64,000 nt of DNA from Xylocopa sonorina (Eukaryota > Arthropoda > Insecta > Hymenoptera > Apidae): positions 434,001 to 498,000 of the forward strand of contig NW_027490113.1 in NCBI RefSeq assembly GCF_050948175.1, read 5' to 3'. The notes below the pieces were generated by a model. That model was not told where the DNA came from, did no database searches, and saw only the letters and a list, made by a program, of their open reading frames with translations. Positions within the stretch are counted from its first letter, which is position 1, and the number at the start of each line of letters is the position of its first letter. The position numbers were made by a program, and so were the translations under genes. Positions 12,095 through 23,943 of this stretch are shown here, in pieces.

Positions 12095-12652
12095 GGACTG
12101 AACGAGATTCATACTTGTTGGAAACGAGAACGTGAGTCCTTATACGCTAAAGCGTCCCATTTGTTCCCTGCTGCATTTGTGATATCGCGTATTATAATTT
12201 GTATTGTATAACGGGTGGTGATCCCCGGTCATTCGCGGCGTGTCGTATACCCTTTTGTAATGCCGTGTCGAGGCAATCTAGAAAGAAGCCGTGAGTTCAG
12301 TATCCCGCGACCTTATATTGCGCACTCGGCTAGAAGTAGTCGAGCGAGGGAGTATTTTGAAATTTCGAGGATTATCTTGCACCGGGTTTCCCCGGGTTGC
12401 TTGGTCTAATAGTTTTTGCTACTTCTTGAGTAGCTGGCGCCCAAAAAGTCTCCGCCTCGCAGTTACGAAATACTCGCTGGATAGGAAATTCTTTGTTCTG
12501 TATTTGGCGTTGGCGAATTCGTCGACAATCATACCACGCGGATATTTTGTACCCCGATATTCTGTACCCCGGATTAAACTTCTGTATACCCCTCTATTAT
12601 TGGTTCTATATACCCCCTTTTCTTGCGGATTGTAACGGGAAAACCCGTCACA

Positions 12653-12656
12653 AAGA
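12653..12656. repeat. Right target-site duplication of solo LTR (aaga)
   Basis: Matches the four bases at 11265-11268, directly after the terminal CGTCACA. Confidence 0.6.
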
Positions 12657-15390
12657 ATATAAGACGAAGAACTATCCACTCGTATCAGGAATAAAAATTA
12701 ATATATCAAATGACAGCACATAATATATTACCAAAAGTATAATGATATGGATAGCAAGAAAAACATATTTATTTGTTAGATGTTTATCAATTCAAATTTA
12801 AAGGACCAAGTCACATTTAATATATTATTTTTTAACAAAATGATATAATGTTGTTTCAGATAGGCGTGGAGAAGTAACTGGTACTTCTGTCAAGGTAATT
12901 TCATTTCTTCTGGATACAGTAAATACACATTTGCAATCTAAGCATGGTTTCATTGGATCTGGTGTAATTTCCAAATTTTAAAAAGGGATGATGACAGTAG
13001 TAGTTGGTTCAGCGCCAGGTGATAAACATATGCAACAAGTAAAGCGACGTAAACGGATTTAAAATGTTCAAGATTATGTAAATTACACTATTACACTTTT
13101 TTAATCCATGTAGCGTTTCTGTTCTGTGTAACTTGCAAAGAGTCTTAAGAATATAACGCAATGTAAAAAAGTTTGGATACAAAGTAGGCTGGCCTTAATC
13201 TCAGATAAAGGAACCCTGGATCTGCTGGGTATCGTGGTTACCGGCCTGCTGTGTCAAGAGACATGTCATTCAGTTTTAATGTTCTAAACGAGAACAATTC
13301 AAATAAATCTGGAGTCAACACATTCGAAGAAAAATTCTTCCAGTGAAGAATGCTGTCTGCTGTGCAATAACAGCTTTACACCCACTTGATATTCTGCAGA
13401 AAATCTTATGCCATTTTTTAACTATGAAACCTACTATGTGGTATTTCTGCAACTGCTACAGAAATTTAAATACGTCAAAATTGCAGCACGCAGGTGTGTA
13501 AATATCACTTCATGATCTCATTTCATTTTGGCAGTTATACTTGTATATAAGCAAGCATCCAGGCATAAAGCTTGATAATCTTTCAACTATAAAATAATTA
13601 TGATACATTAGACTTTTTGCTGGCGTTGGTCTATTTTATCATTTTCGGAACCTGTGGAAATGTTGAATATGAATAGCTATGTTCATTTTATTATAAATGT
13701 ATGAGTAAAGTTCAATCTACATAAATAAATATTTTCATACGTAATTTATTTAATTTTTATCATTTAGCGTTACAAAATATATAAAAATATATTTTACTTC
13801 AGTTTTTTTAATATTTTAAATAATTTATATTATCGTATTAAACTTTTACAAAAAGTAACAAAACTTTTATAAGTAGAAATAATTTTTCCTTAATTAGTTA
13901 ATATGTCGGTTCTTTTTAATAAAACGGTATTTAATTTTTCAAAGTAAGTTTCCACTTTAAATTGACCATTAATTTCACTAATTTCATGCCTTTCGTAGAT
14001 CACCCCTAATTTTCAACTTTCCCACTACGGCTTTGTCGATGCAAGTTTTAATTCTCCGAAAGATATATAATATGATGTTATTAGTAAAATTATTTTGCAT
14101 TTCCAATTAAGTTGAACGTAAAAGATATATTTTTTTTATGAGAAAGCATTGCGAGCAAATTTTGAGAATCCATTTTTAATGTTGTACCTAGTGGTTGACT
14201 AGGTTCTCCTCTCCCTGCCGCATCTTTCTACCATTTTTAAGATGTAAAAACCGTGTACCAGCTTCGTCACCATTAAAATTTACGAAATTTACATATTGTA
14301 AATTTTTGCAAAAGTGATGTTAATTAACTCTTGAATTATGGTTGCTCCGGCAATTAATCAGACTGATCTATGATGTGCTGTAATGTACGAGTTCTAATAA
14401 ATTTTTTTTTAACATAATGAACAATATAGTATTTGTGCTTACAGTCTTGTTAACAAACTCGCTGTTTAAATTAGTTTGGATGACGATTGATATTTGCATG
14501 ATCTTTTCCTCTGATTTATCTGTATAATTTGTTTCTTCTTTTCAATAGTCATATATAATTATCCAAATCTATCTGTTCCAAATTCTCCTCTAGGAAGGAA
14601 TCAGGCAACAATTTATCTTATCAATAATATTTACATTCTATAGAATAAATTGATTTGTTTACTAAAATATATATTATACATTCATGTATTAATTGTAAAT
14701 TAATTATTATTAAAAAATTAATTATTCACACCTGGATTATATGCATAATGGGTAAAATCAGACATTCCTTCAGTTTTTTAATATTGTCTCATCGATTAAA
14801 GACTAATTAGTAACAGATTTACTGTCTTTGCAAAATAAAAGCGTACTTTGCATCACACATTATTTTTAGCTTCCCACTATAATTTTGTGATTCTGAACCA
14901 ACGAACATCTCTATTGCAGCCATATGTATACCTGAAACAACGCGTGCGTAAGGCAATCTCAAATTGAGAGAATTATTTTTCTTAACAATGAAATTAGAAA
15001 TATATATAAGTTACTGCAGTCTTTGACAAGAGTGCATTCACAGCAATACCATTATTTCCATATTCATCGGTCCTTCCAAGAGCACACATTAACATTCCAA
15101 ACTTGGATATTATATAATCGACACGAGTTTGAAACCAAATTCGTTTAATTTTTACACTTAGTGATGGGCTGATATTTACTATATGAGGATTTGTGACTCT
15201 CTTTAAACATGGTAAGGATACTTTGCATCTGAAAATAAGTATAGTGTCATATTAGAGAATTTTATTTCTGCAACTAAGACAGAACTTTTATACGTACATT
15301 AGAAATGGTCCTCCAAAATTGATATTATTCACCAGGACATAATTTTTCATACCTATGGATTCTACGCCTGGTTAAAGAAATAGCGCTAGC
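12657..15390. other. AT-rich region with coding-like scraps only
   Basis: Mostly AT-rich sequence with frequent stops. A polypyrimidine-AG at about 12855-12861 is followed by about 35 codons of ordinary composition ending in a stop, and a second coding-like run lies near 12985-13060. These could be decayed exons of an old gene, but I do not recognise the protein. From 13550 to 15390 I see only A/T-rich DNA and poly-T/poly-A runs. Confidence 0.4.
13307..13501 (+). pseudogene. Unrecognised 64-codon open stretch, possible gene relic
   Basis: Between in-frame stops at 13304 and 13499 lies a 64-codon frame without an ATG near its start. The composition (ALHPLDILQK, then Met, Trp, Cys and Tyr residues) is less biased than chance AT-rich frames nearby. 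It could be an exon or a retrocopy remnant. There is no clear splice acceptor, domain or homologue that I can name, so confidence is low. Confidence 0.17.
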
Positions 15391-15398
15391 ATTATTAA

Positions 15399-15925
15399 CC
15401 CTTTCAGCACTGAGTTGCGTGGCAAATGGTTTTGTGAGAACCTACATGTGGCACCCGTTGTTGCCAGACCGGTGAAGTCATCTGTGTGAAAACTGCTCAA
15501 GCTATTCGCAATTCTGTTTCAGCACAGATTGAAGGGATGGCGAAACGAGTCATTACATGCCTACGGATGGATGTTCCCATTAAGAATAACTTATAAGTTA
15601 CCGATGGATGGTGCTGCTGGTGGTCGGTTACTCACAATCGACCGACGGGTGATGCTGCTTGTGCTTAATGATCCATAAATTGCCGACGACTGGTGTTACC
15701 AACAGCCGATAGCGCATGCTTACACAAACAGCTGGTGCAACTAATAGTAGGTAACTCAAGACTTATCAAAGACTGGTGTTGCCTGCGGTCAGTAACTTAC
15801 CATATATCGACAGTAGGTAATGACTGCGGTCGATAACTTATGATATAATAACGGCTGGTATTGCCAATATTCGGGAATTCGAGAACTATCGAAGAATGGC
15901 ATTGCCAGCTATCGGTAATCCATCT
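15399..15925. repeat. Degenerate imperfect repeats, possible piggyBac-like end
   Basis: A TTAA tetranucleotide at 15395-15398 is followed by CCCTTTCAGCACTGAG, which resembles termini of TTAA-inserting piggyBac-type elements and their short derivatives. No matching inverted end (an AAAGGG-TTAA) was found downstream. From about 15590 to 15920 there are several degenerate units around 'gactggtgttgcc' and 'gtcggtaactta', spaced irregularly at 55-70 bases, suggesting an old decayed tandem repeat. Confidence 0.3.
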
Positions 15926-15964
15926 CTTACTTGGCTTAACTTAATCTAGCATCCTGTGAATTTA

Positions 15965-16190
15965 ATTTAAACCAAGCTAACCTCAGTTGCACTTAATGTG
16001 ACTTACCCTGCCTGCACTCAAATCTAACTCAACCTAACACAATCTAACATTACCTTCCTTAAACATAAACAAATCGAACCTACTCTTTCTTAAATCTAAC
16101 TCAACATAACTGAGCAATCTACAAACATTCCCAAACATATTTCAATCTAACCTAACCTAGCGTAACCTAACTAAATCTAACACAATCACA
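15965..16190. repeat. Degenerate telomere-like (CTAAC/TTAGG-type) repeats
   Basis: Many copies of 'ctaac', 'aatctaac' and 'aacctaac' occur, best preserved at 16145-16183, where four or five 5-bp units read CTAAC CTAAC CTAGC GTAAC CTAAC. CTAAC repeated is the complement of the arthropod telomere repeat TTAGG. The tract is too degenerate to be an active telomere; it is an interstitial or decayed stretch. Confidence 0.45.
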
Positions 16191-17506
16191 CTTCCATCTC
16201 GGGACGGAAGCAGCCTCCGCAACATTCCCAGGGAAGAGGCTATGCAGTAAGACAGTCCGCAGTTACGGAGTGGCAGAAATCCGCTCCGATTGAACGTTTA
16301 TTCACGTAATATAATATAATAATCGGCGGGTTCAATCGCAGTGACTCCGCAATGAATACAGGAACGCCTTCGGCTAAATGAAAACAAATAGTCCGAAAAG
16401 AAAAAAACTTTACTAACAAATCGAACGGAAATCAGATATTTCGACGCATATCCAATATACAACTAAACCGCAATTCGAAGAATACAAAGAATAAGTGGAA
16501 ATATTCTCCAATATGTGACATATACAAAACAGCGGATGCAAGGGAAAACACTCAATCTCGGAGTAGCGACACCGGGGCGCCATCATGAAGTAATCGTACG
16601 ACGCCGGATCCGGGATGGCGCAGAGAGGAAATGTGGAAGATAGAGAACATAAAATAACAACAACGTACCTAAAGAGAAAGAAAAAGAAGATCTGTGGAAA
16701 CATTGCATTTATCAAGAGGAAATCCTACAAATCAATACAATATCAAACCTATCCTACAATATCAAACAACAGATTATATACCATACCGTCAGGGCAAGGT
16801 ACAATGAAATAGACGATATCGCGAGAGAAAATAAACATATCGAGAAACTTAAAAAGAAAATAATACTTTAGACTGAATGAATCAATATCATTGATTCCGG
16901 CAAGCGAATGGAAAACACGACAACGAATCGGTTAGAGTATAAGATAGATGCTGGTCGCGGATCAAGTGGCCCTGCGTTCCTCAGGGCAGGCAGTAGGATG
17001 GTGGGGGGTCTACAACCCCCCTAACCCCCACGAAAGGTGCTGCTGGCTCACGATTCGGAATCAGTCCCATCGGGTTCTGGCAGCAAATTAATTGTTGGGC
17101 AAGCAGTTCGGAGTTCCTTGTTGATGACACCAAAGGATAGGAAAATATAAAGGAGAAAAAGAAAGCCGCCTCGGAAGACACAGGCACGAAAGGAAAAGCA
17201 TCAGGAGCCGAAGTAAGGGAACCAAAAAGAAAGGGCAGGATAATGGAAAAGCTACCGATAAGAATAACGTCCTTACTTTCAAATAGAAGAATAGGCAGCC
17301 ACACATCAGACGTAATGATAGATATTATGAGCGAGGATACGAGGATACAAGAAAATCGAGAGCGGGAGATATAATCCTAGAATTTAACAAGAAAACAGGT
17401 ATAGAGAACATAATAAAGGAGATAAAAGGAACTCTAGAAAAAGAATTCGAAGAAAAACGTACGAGTGCGAGTACAATGCTCCAACTAAAGGACATATACC
17501 CGTTAG

Positions 17507-17947
17507 GTGACCAGAGAAGAAATGAAGGAGTACATGAAACGAACACTGAAAATAATCGTAGTAAGGGATAGCGGTATAAACGTCAAGTTGTTGAAACAAA
17601 CGTGGAGGGGCTACCGAGTCGCGTTAGCTGAATTTGGACAGGAATACAGTAAAGAGATGGAAAAGGTCAAACGACTCAGAATACCATTAACACCTTGCCT
17701 CTGCAAAGTGCTACCGAGAATAGAGAGATGCTTCAAATGCCATAATGTGGGACATATCGGCAGAAATTGCGAAGAAGTCAAAGATAATAAGGGAATCTGC
17801 AGGAAATGCGGATCTCAGATTTATACGGTAATCGGTTGTATCGCGAATAAACCGAAATGTATCATCTGCAGCGAGGAAGGAAGAAAGAATCCATACATCA
17901 GTCACGTTACCAGAGCTTTAATTGTCCGGCCGACAGAAAGGCGTTGA
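17507..17947 (+). pseudogene. R1-like ORF1 (Gag-like) fragment with zinc knuckles
   Basis: A 146-codon open frame covering the C-terminal part of ORF1. At about residues 74-87 is CFKCHNVGHIGRNC, a canonical C-x2-C-x4-H-x4-C knuckle. A second, degenerate knuckle (CRKCG...C) and a final CIIC pair follow, which is the triple-knuckle arrangement of R1-clade ORF1 proteins. These bind element RNA and DNA as part of the ribonucleoprotein. The second knuckle lacks the expected histidine. Upstream (17330-17506) the same protein seems to continue in another frame, so the ORF is frameshifted and probably dead. Confidence 0.6.
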
Positions 17948-17970
17948 TAGAAAAGAAAGAGAAACGAATA

Positions 17971-18640
17971 TGGAATTGAAAGTCCTACAAATCTATCTGA
18001 ACAGATGCCGAATCTCGCGAAATATCATGCAGCAAATGCGAATGATTCAAGGGACAGACGTGGTAATAATATCGGAAGCACACAGGATAGAAGAATACTG
18101 ACTGCAAGACGAGAACGGTGACGCTGCGATATGGATAACCGGTGTTAATCGAAAATGTTTCACATATGGCACCACATATTCCTCGACCGGAATCGTTCAT
18201 GCAATGGTCGAAGGAACAAAATCTATAAGCTGCTACTTCTCGCTTAACAGGAACGGAAAGAAAACGAAGAATATATAAACCAAGCTGAGGATAACATGGA
18301 AAAGGGAGAGAAAGCAAACAGAATAATAATCGTGGGGTGACCTGAATGAAAAATCGGTAATCTGGGGTAGTAAGACGAACAACCATAGAGAGGAAAAGAT
18401 CATCAAAATGGCTCTAAGAAACGATCTAATCACGACCAATCCGAAAGAAGGCTATACATACTTTAAGAACCGAAACAGATAAAAAATAGATATAACGTTG
18501 ACGGGAGGTTGCATATACGCTAAATTGAGTATAGCAGAAGTGCTTGAGATATTTTCAGCGTTGAACCATCAATACGTACTACATACCTTCTAACGTACGA
18601 ATTACAAGAATAACAAAGAGGGATTTGCAAGCCTCGATGG
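17971..18640 (+). pseudogene. Decayed R1-type endonuclease (ORF2 N-terminus)
   Basis: Conceptual translation from the ATG at 17971 begins MELKVLQIYLNRCRISR and soon has DVVIISEAHR, matching the pattern of APE-type endonuclease starts of R1-clade ORF2 (an N-x-C/R motif, then S/SE-P-like). Further on are AAIWITG and, in another frame, WGDLNEKSVIWGS and FKNRNR-KIDITL, which resemble the GD-N and D-x-T motifs of the C-terminal endonuclease half. In-frame stops (about 18100, 18280, 18480) and a frame change break it. The enzyme would nick target DNA for target-primed reverse transcription; this copy cannot. Confidence 0.55.
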
Positions 18641-18689
18641 AAAGAAAGCGAACTCGAACGATGAAAATAAATGATCGACTTATATAATA

Positions 18690-18955
18690 TATAGATACTT
18701 ATTTTTATTTAGAGGGAATGATCTATATTTAAGTAACTAAAATATATGATAAATGTAATTATATAAACCAATTTCAAATATTTATTTAAAACATCATGAA
18801 ATGGTATGAAATTAGATAGGATTTTAGATGTAATGGAGTATCTTAAGGAGATATTGTATTCAGAATTAACTAAAATATAAAATATGTATTAATATTTATA
18901 CCAGTTTGAAACATTTACTTGACAAATCATGAAAGCATGTGGTCCAACGAGTGGG
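18690..18955. repeat. AT-rich stretch with a diverged internal duplication
   Basis: Two segments starting near 18737 ('aactaaaatatatg...') and 18870 ('aactaaaatataaa...') share their order of landmarks ('ataaaccaatttcaaatattta' versus 'ataccagtttgaaacattta', then 'acatcatgaaa' versus 'aaatcatgaaa'). They read as an old tandem duplication of about 135 bases. No coding potential seen. Confidence 0.4.
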
Positions 18956-19620
18956 AGATTAACGGATCGTTGCGTGGAGCATGCGGTTCAGTGAGTGTGG
19001 ACTCGTGTATCGTGGTGGGACTAGCGGCGCGCCTTTCGCGTTTAACTTATGAAATTGTATAATGAAGTAAGTATAGCATGAACTTACAGTTACGCGTGTG
19101 TTGTTCGTGTCTTGGATTCTTAACGAGTGTAACTTGGATTTATGAATTCTTATATGCTGCAATACATTAGTCCGGATATAGTATATATATAATTCTGCTA
19201 AAGTCATTATAGTATATATATGTATATTATTCTGCTAAAGTCGGCTCCCTGAATTGGAAGAATCCCCATTGAGGTGATGGGCTGCGACTGCGCCTTTTAG
19301 CAGAACGAAATCACTGTTGCAAGGTAGTCAAGGGTGTTCGTCGTTAGTCCGAACGGAGATATACTCGACAGTGGGAGTGAGACAGTAGTCCTCGCCGGTG
19401 AGATTGAATCAGCGATGCCTGGTGTGTACGAGCCATGTGTACCGGTCGGTCAGTTCGAGTAACACAGCGGTACTTGGTGCGTGTGAGCGCGTGCAGGAGT
19501 GCGCGCGCGAACGCTGCAATTGCCGGCGCTGTATGCGAGCACGGCAGGTTCCCTGAATCCAGGGGTCGATGATGGAAGTGCGAGAAGACTCATGTGTAGA
19601 ATGGGTGGCACGAGTTACAC
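18956..19620. other. Unassigned sequence left of the satellite
   Basis: More GC-rich than its left neighbour. A direct repeat 'tatatataattctgctaaagtc' / 'atatgtatattattctgctaaagtc' lies at about 19183-19240, and GT-rich tracts at 19420-19540. It might be part of another LTR or transposon, but no termini, domain or second copy is visible. Open frames at 18959-19207 (-) and 19409-19672 (-) have low-complexity R/S/T-rich products with no motif. Confidence 0.3.
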
Positions 19621-19624
19621 ATGA

Positions 19625-19857
19625 CAGTACACTTAGAAGCGCTATTCCATTGCATGAATTTCTAGAACTCACATGCCTTTCAAGAGCAGATGCAGATAAG
19701 CATAATGCAATGCATAGAACATTACAAATAACTTACCTTGAAATGTTCAACTGAGATTGGCACTCACGTTGCATAAAGGATTAGAACTCTCATGCATTGG
19801 CACCCAGACATTATGAAACACCATCACATTTCATGCAACATTAGGATTCATGGGATT
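19625..19857 (+). repeat. Short diverged satellite arm, + orientation
   Basis: Slightly more than one strongly diverged monomer in the orientation of 430-3503, with 'agaagcgctattccattgcatgaa', 'agcagatgcagataagcataatg' and 'ataaaggattagaactctcatgcattgg' matching landmarks of the edge monomers at 640-1200. It forms the left edge of the main array. Confidence 0.6.
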
Positions 19858-19862
19858 CGTAA
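19855..19862. other. Satellite inversion junction (second)
   Basis: Left of this point the monomer reads on +. From 'gtaagtatcgaagaaatagagttctaacg' on, monomers read on -. The arrangement (+ then -) is the same as at about 3505. Confidence 0.6.
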
Positions 19863-20285
19863 GTATCGAAGAAATAGAGTTCTAACGATTCATGTATCAC
19901 GATGACACATTTCAATCCAACGTTTCAAAGTAAGTAAGTAGTAATGCCCTTTTCAATGCAATATACTCATCTGCTACCCCTCTTTAGAAGAATTAGATTA
20001 CGAATATTTTATGCAACGCGATGTCGCATCATATTTCAATGCCGCATGATAAAATGTAATAAAAATGCTACACGATACGTATATCTCATCTACATTACTA
20101 AAGAATGTAAATGCCGCACATCCTCGCTAGGGAACAGCGCTTCTAGATGTCTACGTTACGAAGCAATGGAGTTCTAATGCTTCTTAAAACGCGATATCGC
20201 ATCTCATCTCTATGTTTCATGGTAAGATATAATATGATTTGCGAAGTATCATGTATTCCTCGTCGACACTTCAAATGAATGTAAG

Positions 20286-23280
20286 TGCGACACTTCCTTG
20301 CAAGGAAATAGCGTTTGCAGATGTCTACCTATCGTAGCAATAGAGTTTTAATGCTTCTTAAAACGCGATATCGCATCTCATCTCTATGTTTCATGGTAAG
20401 ATATAATATGATTTGCGAAGTATCATGTATTCCTCGTCTACACCTCAAATGAATGTAAGTGCGACACTTCCTTGCAAGGAAATAGCGTTTGCAGATGTCT
20501 ACCTATCGTAGCAATAGAGTTCTAATGCTTCTTAAAACGCGATATCGCAACTTCATTTCTATGTTTCATGGTAAGATATAATATGCTTTGCGAAGTGTTA
20601 TATATTCCTCGTCTACACTTCAAAGGAATGTAAATGCGACACTTCCTTGCAAGGAAATAGCGTTTGCAGATGTCTACGTATCGTAGGGATAGAGATCTAA
20701 TGCTTCTTAAAACGTGATATCGTATCTCATTTCTATGTTTCATGATAAGATGTAATATTCATTGCGAAGTGTTATGCATTCCTCGTCTGCACTTCAAATG
20801 AATGTAAATGCGACACTTCCTTGCAAGGAAATAGCGTTTGCAGATGTCTACCTATCGTAGCAATAGAGTTCTTTTGCTTCTTAAAACGCGATATCGCATC
20901 TGATTTCTATGTTTCATGGTAAGATATAATATGATTTGTGAAGTGACATGTATTCCTCGTCTACACTTCAAATGAATGTAAATGCGACACTTCCTTGCTA
21001 GGAAATAGCGTTTGCAGATGTTTACGTATCGAAGCAATAGATTTCAAATGCTTCTTAAAACGAGATATTGCATATCATATCTATGTCCCATGATAAGATA
21101 TAATATTCATTGCAAAGTGTTGTGCATTCCTCGTCAACGATTGAAATGGACGTAAATGCGACACTTCCTTGCTAGGAAATAGCGTTTGCAGATGTCTACG
21201 TATCGTAGCAATAGAGTTCTAATGCTTCTTAAAACGCGATATCGCAACTCATTACTATGTTGCATGGTAAGATATAATATGATCTGCGAAGTGTAATGTG
21301 TTCCTCGTCTACATTTCAAATGAATGTAAATGCGACACTTCCTTCCAAGGAAATAGCGTTTGCAGATGTCTACCTACCGTAGCAATAGATTTCTAACGCT
21401 TCTTAAAACGCGATATCGCATCTCATTTCTATGTTTCATGGTAAGATACAATATGATTTGCGAAGTGTTATGTATTCCTCGTCTACACTTCAAATGAATG
21501 TAAATGCGACACTTCCTTGCTAGGAAATAGCGTTTGCAGATGTCTACGTATCGTAGCAATAGATTTCTAATGCTTCTTAAAACGCGATATCGCATCTCAT
21601 TTCTATGTTTCATGGTAAGATATAATATGATTTGCGAAGTGTAATGTATTCCTCGGCTACACTTCAAATGAATGCAAATGCGACACTTCCTTGCAAGGAA
21701 ATATCGTCTGCAGATGTCTAGGTATCGTAGCAATAGAGTTCTAATGCTTCTTAAAACGCGATATCGCATCTCATTTCTATGTTTCATGATAAGATATAAT
21801 ATGATATGCGAAGTGTTATGTATTCCTCGTCTACACTTCAAATGAATGTAAATGCGACACTTCCTTGCTAGGAAATAGCGTCTGCAGATGTCTAGGTATC
21901 GTAGCAATAGAGTTCTAATGCTTCTTAAAACGCGATATCGCATCTCATTTCTATGTTTCATGGTAAGATATAATATGATTTGCGAAGTGTAATGTATTCC
22001 TCGTCTACACTTCAAATGAATGTAAATGCGACACTTCCTTGCAAAGAAATGGCGTTTGCAGATGTCTACGTATCGTAGCAATAGATTTCTAATGCTTCTT
22101 AAAACGCGATATCGCATCTCATTTCTATGTTTCATGATAAGATATAATATTCATTGCGAAGTGTTATGCATTCCTCGTCTACGATTCAAATGAATGTAAA
22201 TGCGACACGTCCTTGCTGGGAAATAGCGTCTGCAGATGTCTAGGTATCGTAGCAATAGAGTTCAAATGCTTCTTAAAACGAGATATAGCATCTCATATCT
22301 ATGTTTCATGATAAGACATAATATTCATTGCGAAGTGTTATGCACTCCTCGTCTACGAGTCAAATGAATGTAAATGCGACACTTCCTTGCTAGGAAATAG
22401 CGTTTGCAGATGTCTAGGTATCGTAGCAATAGAGTTCTAATGCTTCTTAAAACGCGATATCGCATCTCATTTCTATGTTTCATGATAAGATATAATATGA
22501 TATGCGAAGTGTTATGTATTCCTCGTCTACACTTCAAATGAATGTAAATGCGACACTTCCTTGCTGGGAAATAGCGTCTGCAGATGTCTAGGTATCGTAG
22601 CAATAGAGTTCAAATGCTTCTTAAAACGAGATATAGCATCTCATATCTATGTTTCATGATAAGATATAATATTCATTGCGAAGTGTTATGCACTCCTCGT
22701 CTACGAGTCAAATGAATGTAAATGCGACACTTCCTTGCTAGGAAATAGCGTTTGCAGATGTCTACGTATCGAAGCAATAGAGTTCAAATGCTTCTTAAAA
22801 CGAGATATTGCATATCATATCTATGTTTCATGATAAGATATAATATGATATGCGAAGTGTTATGTATTCCTCGTCTACACTTCAAATGAATGTAAATGCG
22901 ACACTTCCTTGCTAGGAAATAGCGTCTGCAGATGTTTACGTATCGTAGCAATAGTGTTCTAATGCTTCTTAAAACGCGTTATCGCATCTCATTACTATGT
23001 TGCATGGTAAGATATAATATGATTTGCGAAGTGTTATGTATTCCTCGTCTACACTTCAAATGAATGTAAATGCGGCGACACTTCCTTGCAAGGAAATAGC
23101 GTTTGCAGATGTCTACCTATCGTAGCAATAGAGTTCTAATGCTCCTTAAAACGCGATATCGCATCTCATTTCTATGTTTCATGGTAAGATATAATATGAT
23201 TTGCGAAGTGTTATGTATTCCTCGTCTACACTTCAAATGAATGTAAATGCGACACTTCCTTGCTAGGAAATAGCGTTTGC
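20286..23280. repeat. Higher-order repeat copy 1 (21-monomer period, 3658 bp)
   Basis: This ~3.0-kb segment recurs at an offset of 3658 bp (23944-26938). The offset equals 21 monomers plus 4 bp. The extra bases are a 3-bp insertion in the unit at 23073 ('gcggcgac') and a 1-bp insertion at about 20550 ('gcaacttcat'), both present in the two copies. Only a handful of mismatches were seen, for example at about 20844 versus 24502. Confidence 0.88.
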
Positions 23281-23943
23281 ATATGTCTACCTATCGTAGC
23301 AATAGAGTTCTAATGCTTCTTAAAACGCGATATCGCATCTCATTTCTATGTTTCATGGTAAGATATAATATGATTTGCGAAGTGTTATGCATTCCTCGTC
23401 TACGATTCAAATGAAAGTAAATGCGACACTTCCTTGCAAGGAAATAGCGATTGCAGATGTCTACGTATCGTAGCAATAGAGTTCATATGATTCTTAAAAC
23501 GCGATATCGCATCTCATTTCTATGTTTCATGATAAGATGTAATATTCACTGCGAAGTGTTATGTATTCCTCGTCTACACTTCAAATGAATGTAAATGCGA
23601 CACTTCCTTGCTAGGAAATAGCGTCTGCAGATGTCTAGGTATCGTAGCAGTAGAGTTCTAATGCTTCTTAAAACGCGATATCGCATCTCATTTCTATGTT
23701 TCATGGTAAGATATAATATGATTTGCGAAGTGTAATGTATTCCTCGGCTACTCTTCAAATGAATGCAAATGCGACACTTCCTTGCAAGGAAATATCGTCT
23801 GCAGATGTCTAGGTATCGTAGCAATAGAGTTCATATAATTCTTAAAACGCGATATCGCATCTCATTTCTATGTTTCATGATAAGATATAATATTCACTGC
23901 GAAGTGTTATGTATTCCTCGTCTACACTTCAAATGAATGTAAA

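Larger units (their letters stand above)
11269..12652 (+). mobile_element. Solo LTR (1384 bp), Gypsy-like
   Basis: The element starts TGTGACG and ends CGTCACA, which are exact inverse complements, and it is bounded by a 4-bp duplication 'aaga'. No gag or pol follows, so it is a solo LTR left by LTR-LTR recombination. Inside are a C14 run (11303-11316), a TATA-like box (11932-11938), a GA microsatellite (12048-12093) and GC-rich segments that also occur in the remnant at 6830-7508. A 'tggcgccc' string at 12436 resembles a tRNA-Lys-type primer site but lies inside the LTR, so I do not call it a primer-binding site. Open frames on the - strand around 11342-11855 have no similarity I recognise. 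Confidence 0.72.
16196..18660 (+). mobile_element. R1-clade non-LTR retrotransposon, 3'-truncated and decayed
   Basis: The order is a GC-rich leader (about 16196-16380, with 'cagggaagaggctatgcagtaag'-like sequence), an ORF1 region with CCHC-type zinc knuckles (17507-17947), then sequence resembling an APE-type endonuclease (17971-18640). No reverse transcriptase follows, so the 3' half is missing. Frames are broken by stops and shifts. The 5' part recurs at 1-428. Exact ends are uncertain and no target-site duplication was identified. Confidence 0.62.

Noticed and set aside
12436..12450. Primer-binding site 'tggcgccc' (tRNA-Lys type) in the solo LTR
   Set aside because: It lies 200 bases inside the inferred LTR end, which is supported by inverted termini and a target-site duplication; the related remnant has 'tggcgctt'.
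16413..18439. - strand open frames over the R1-like element
   Set aside because: They are antisense to the zinc-knuckle and endonuclease frames and carry only low-complexity F/L/S-rich products.
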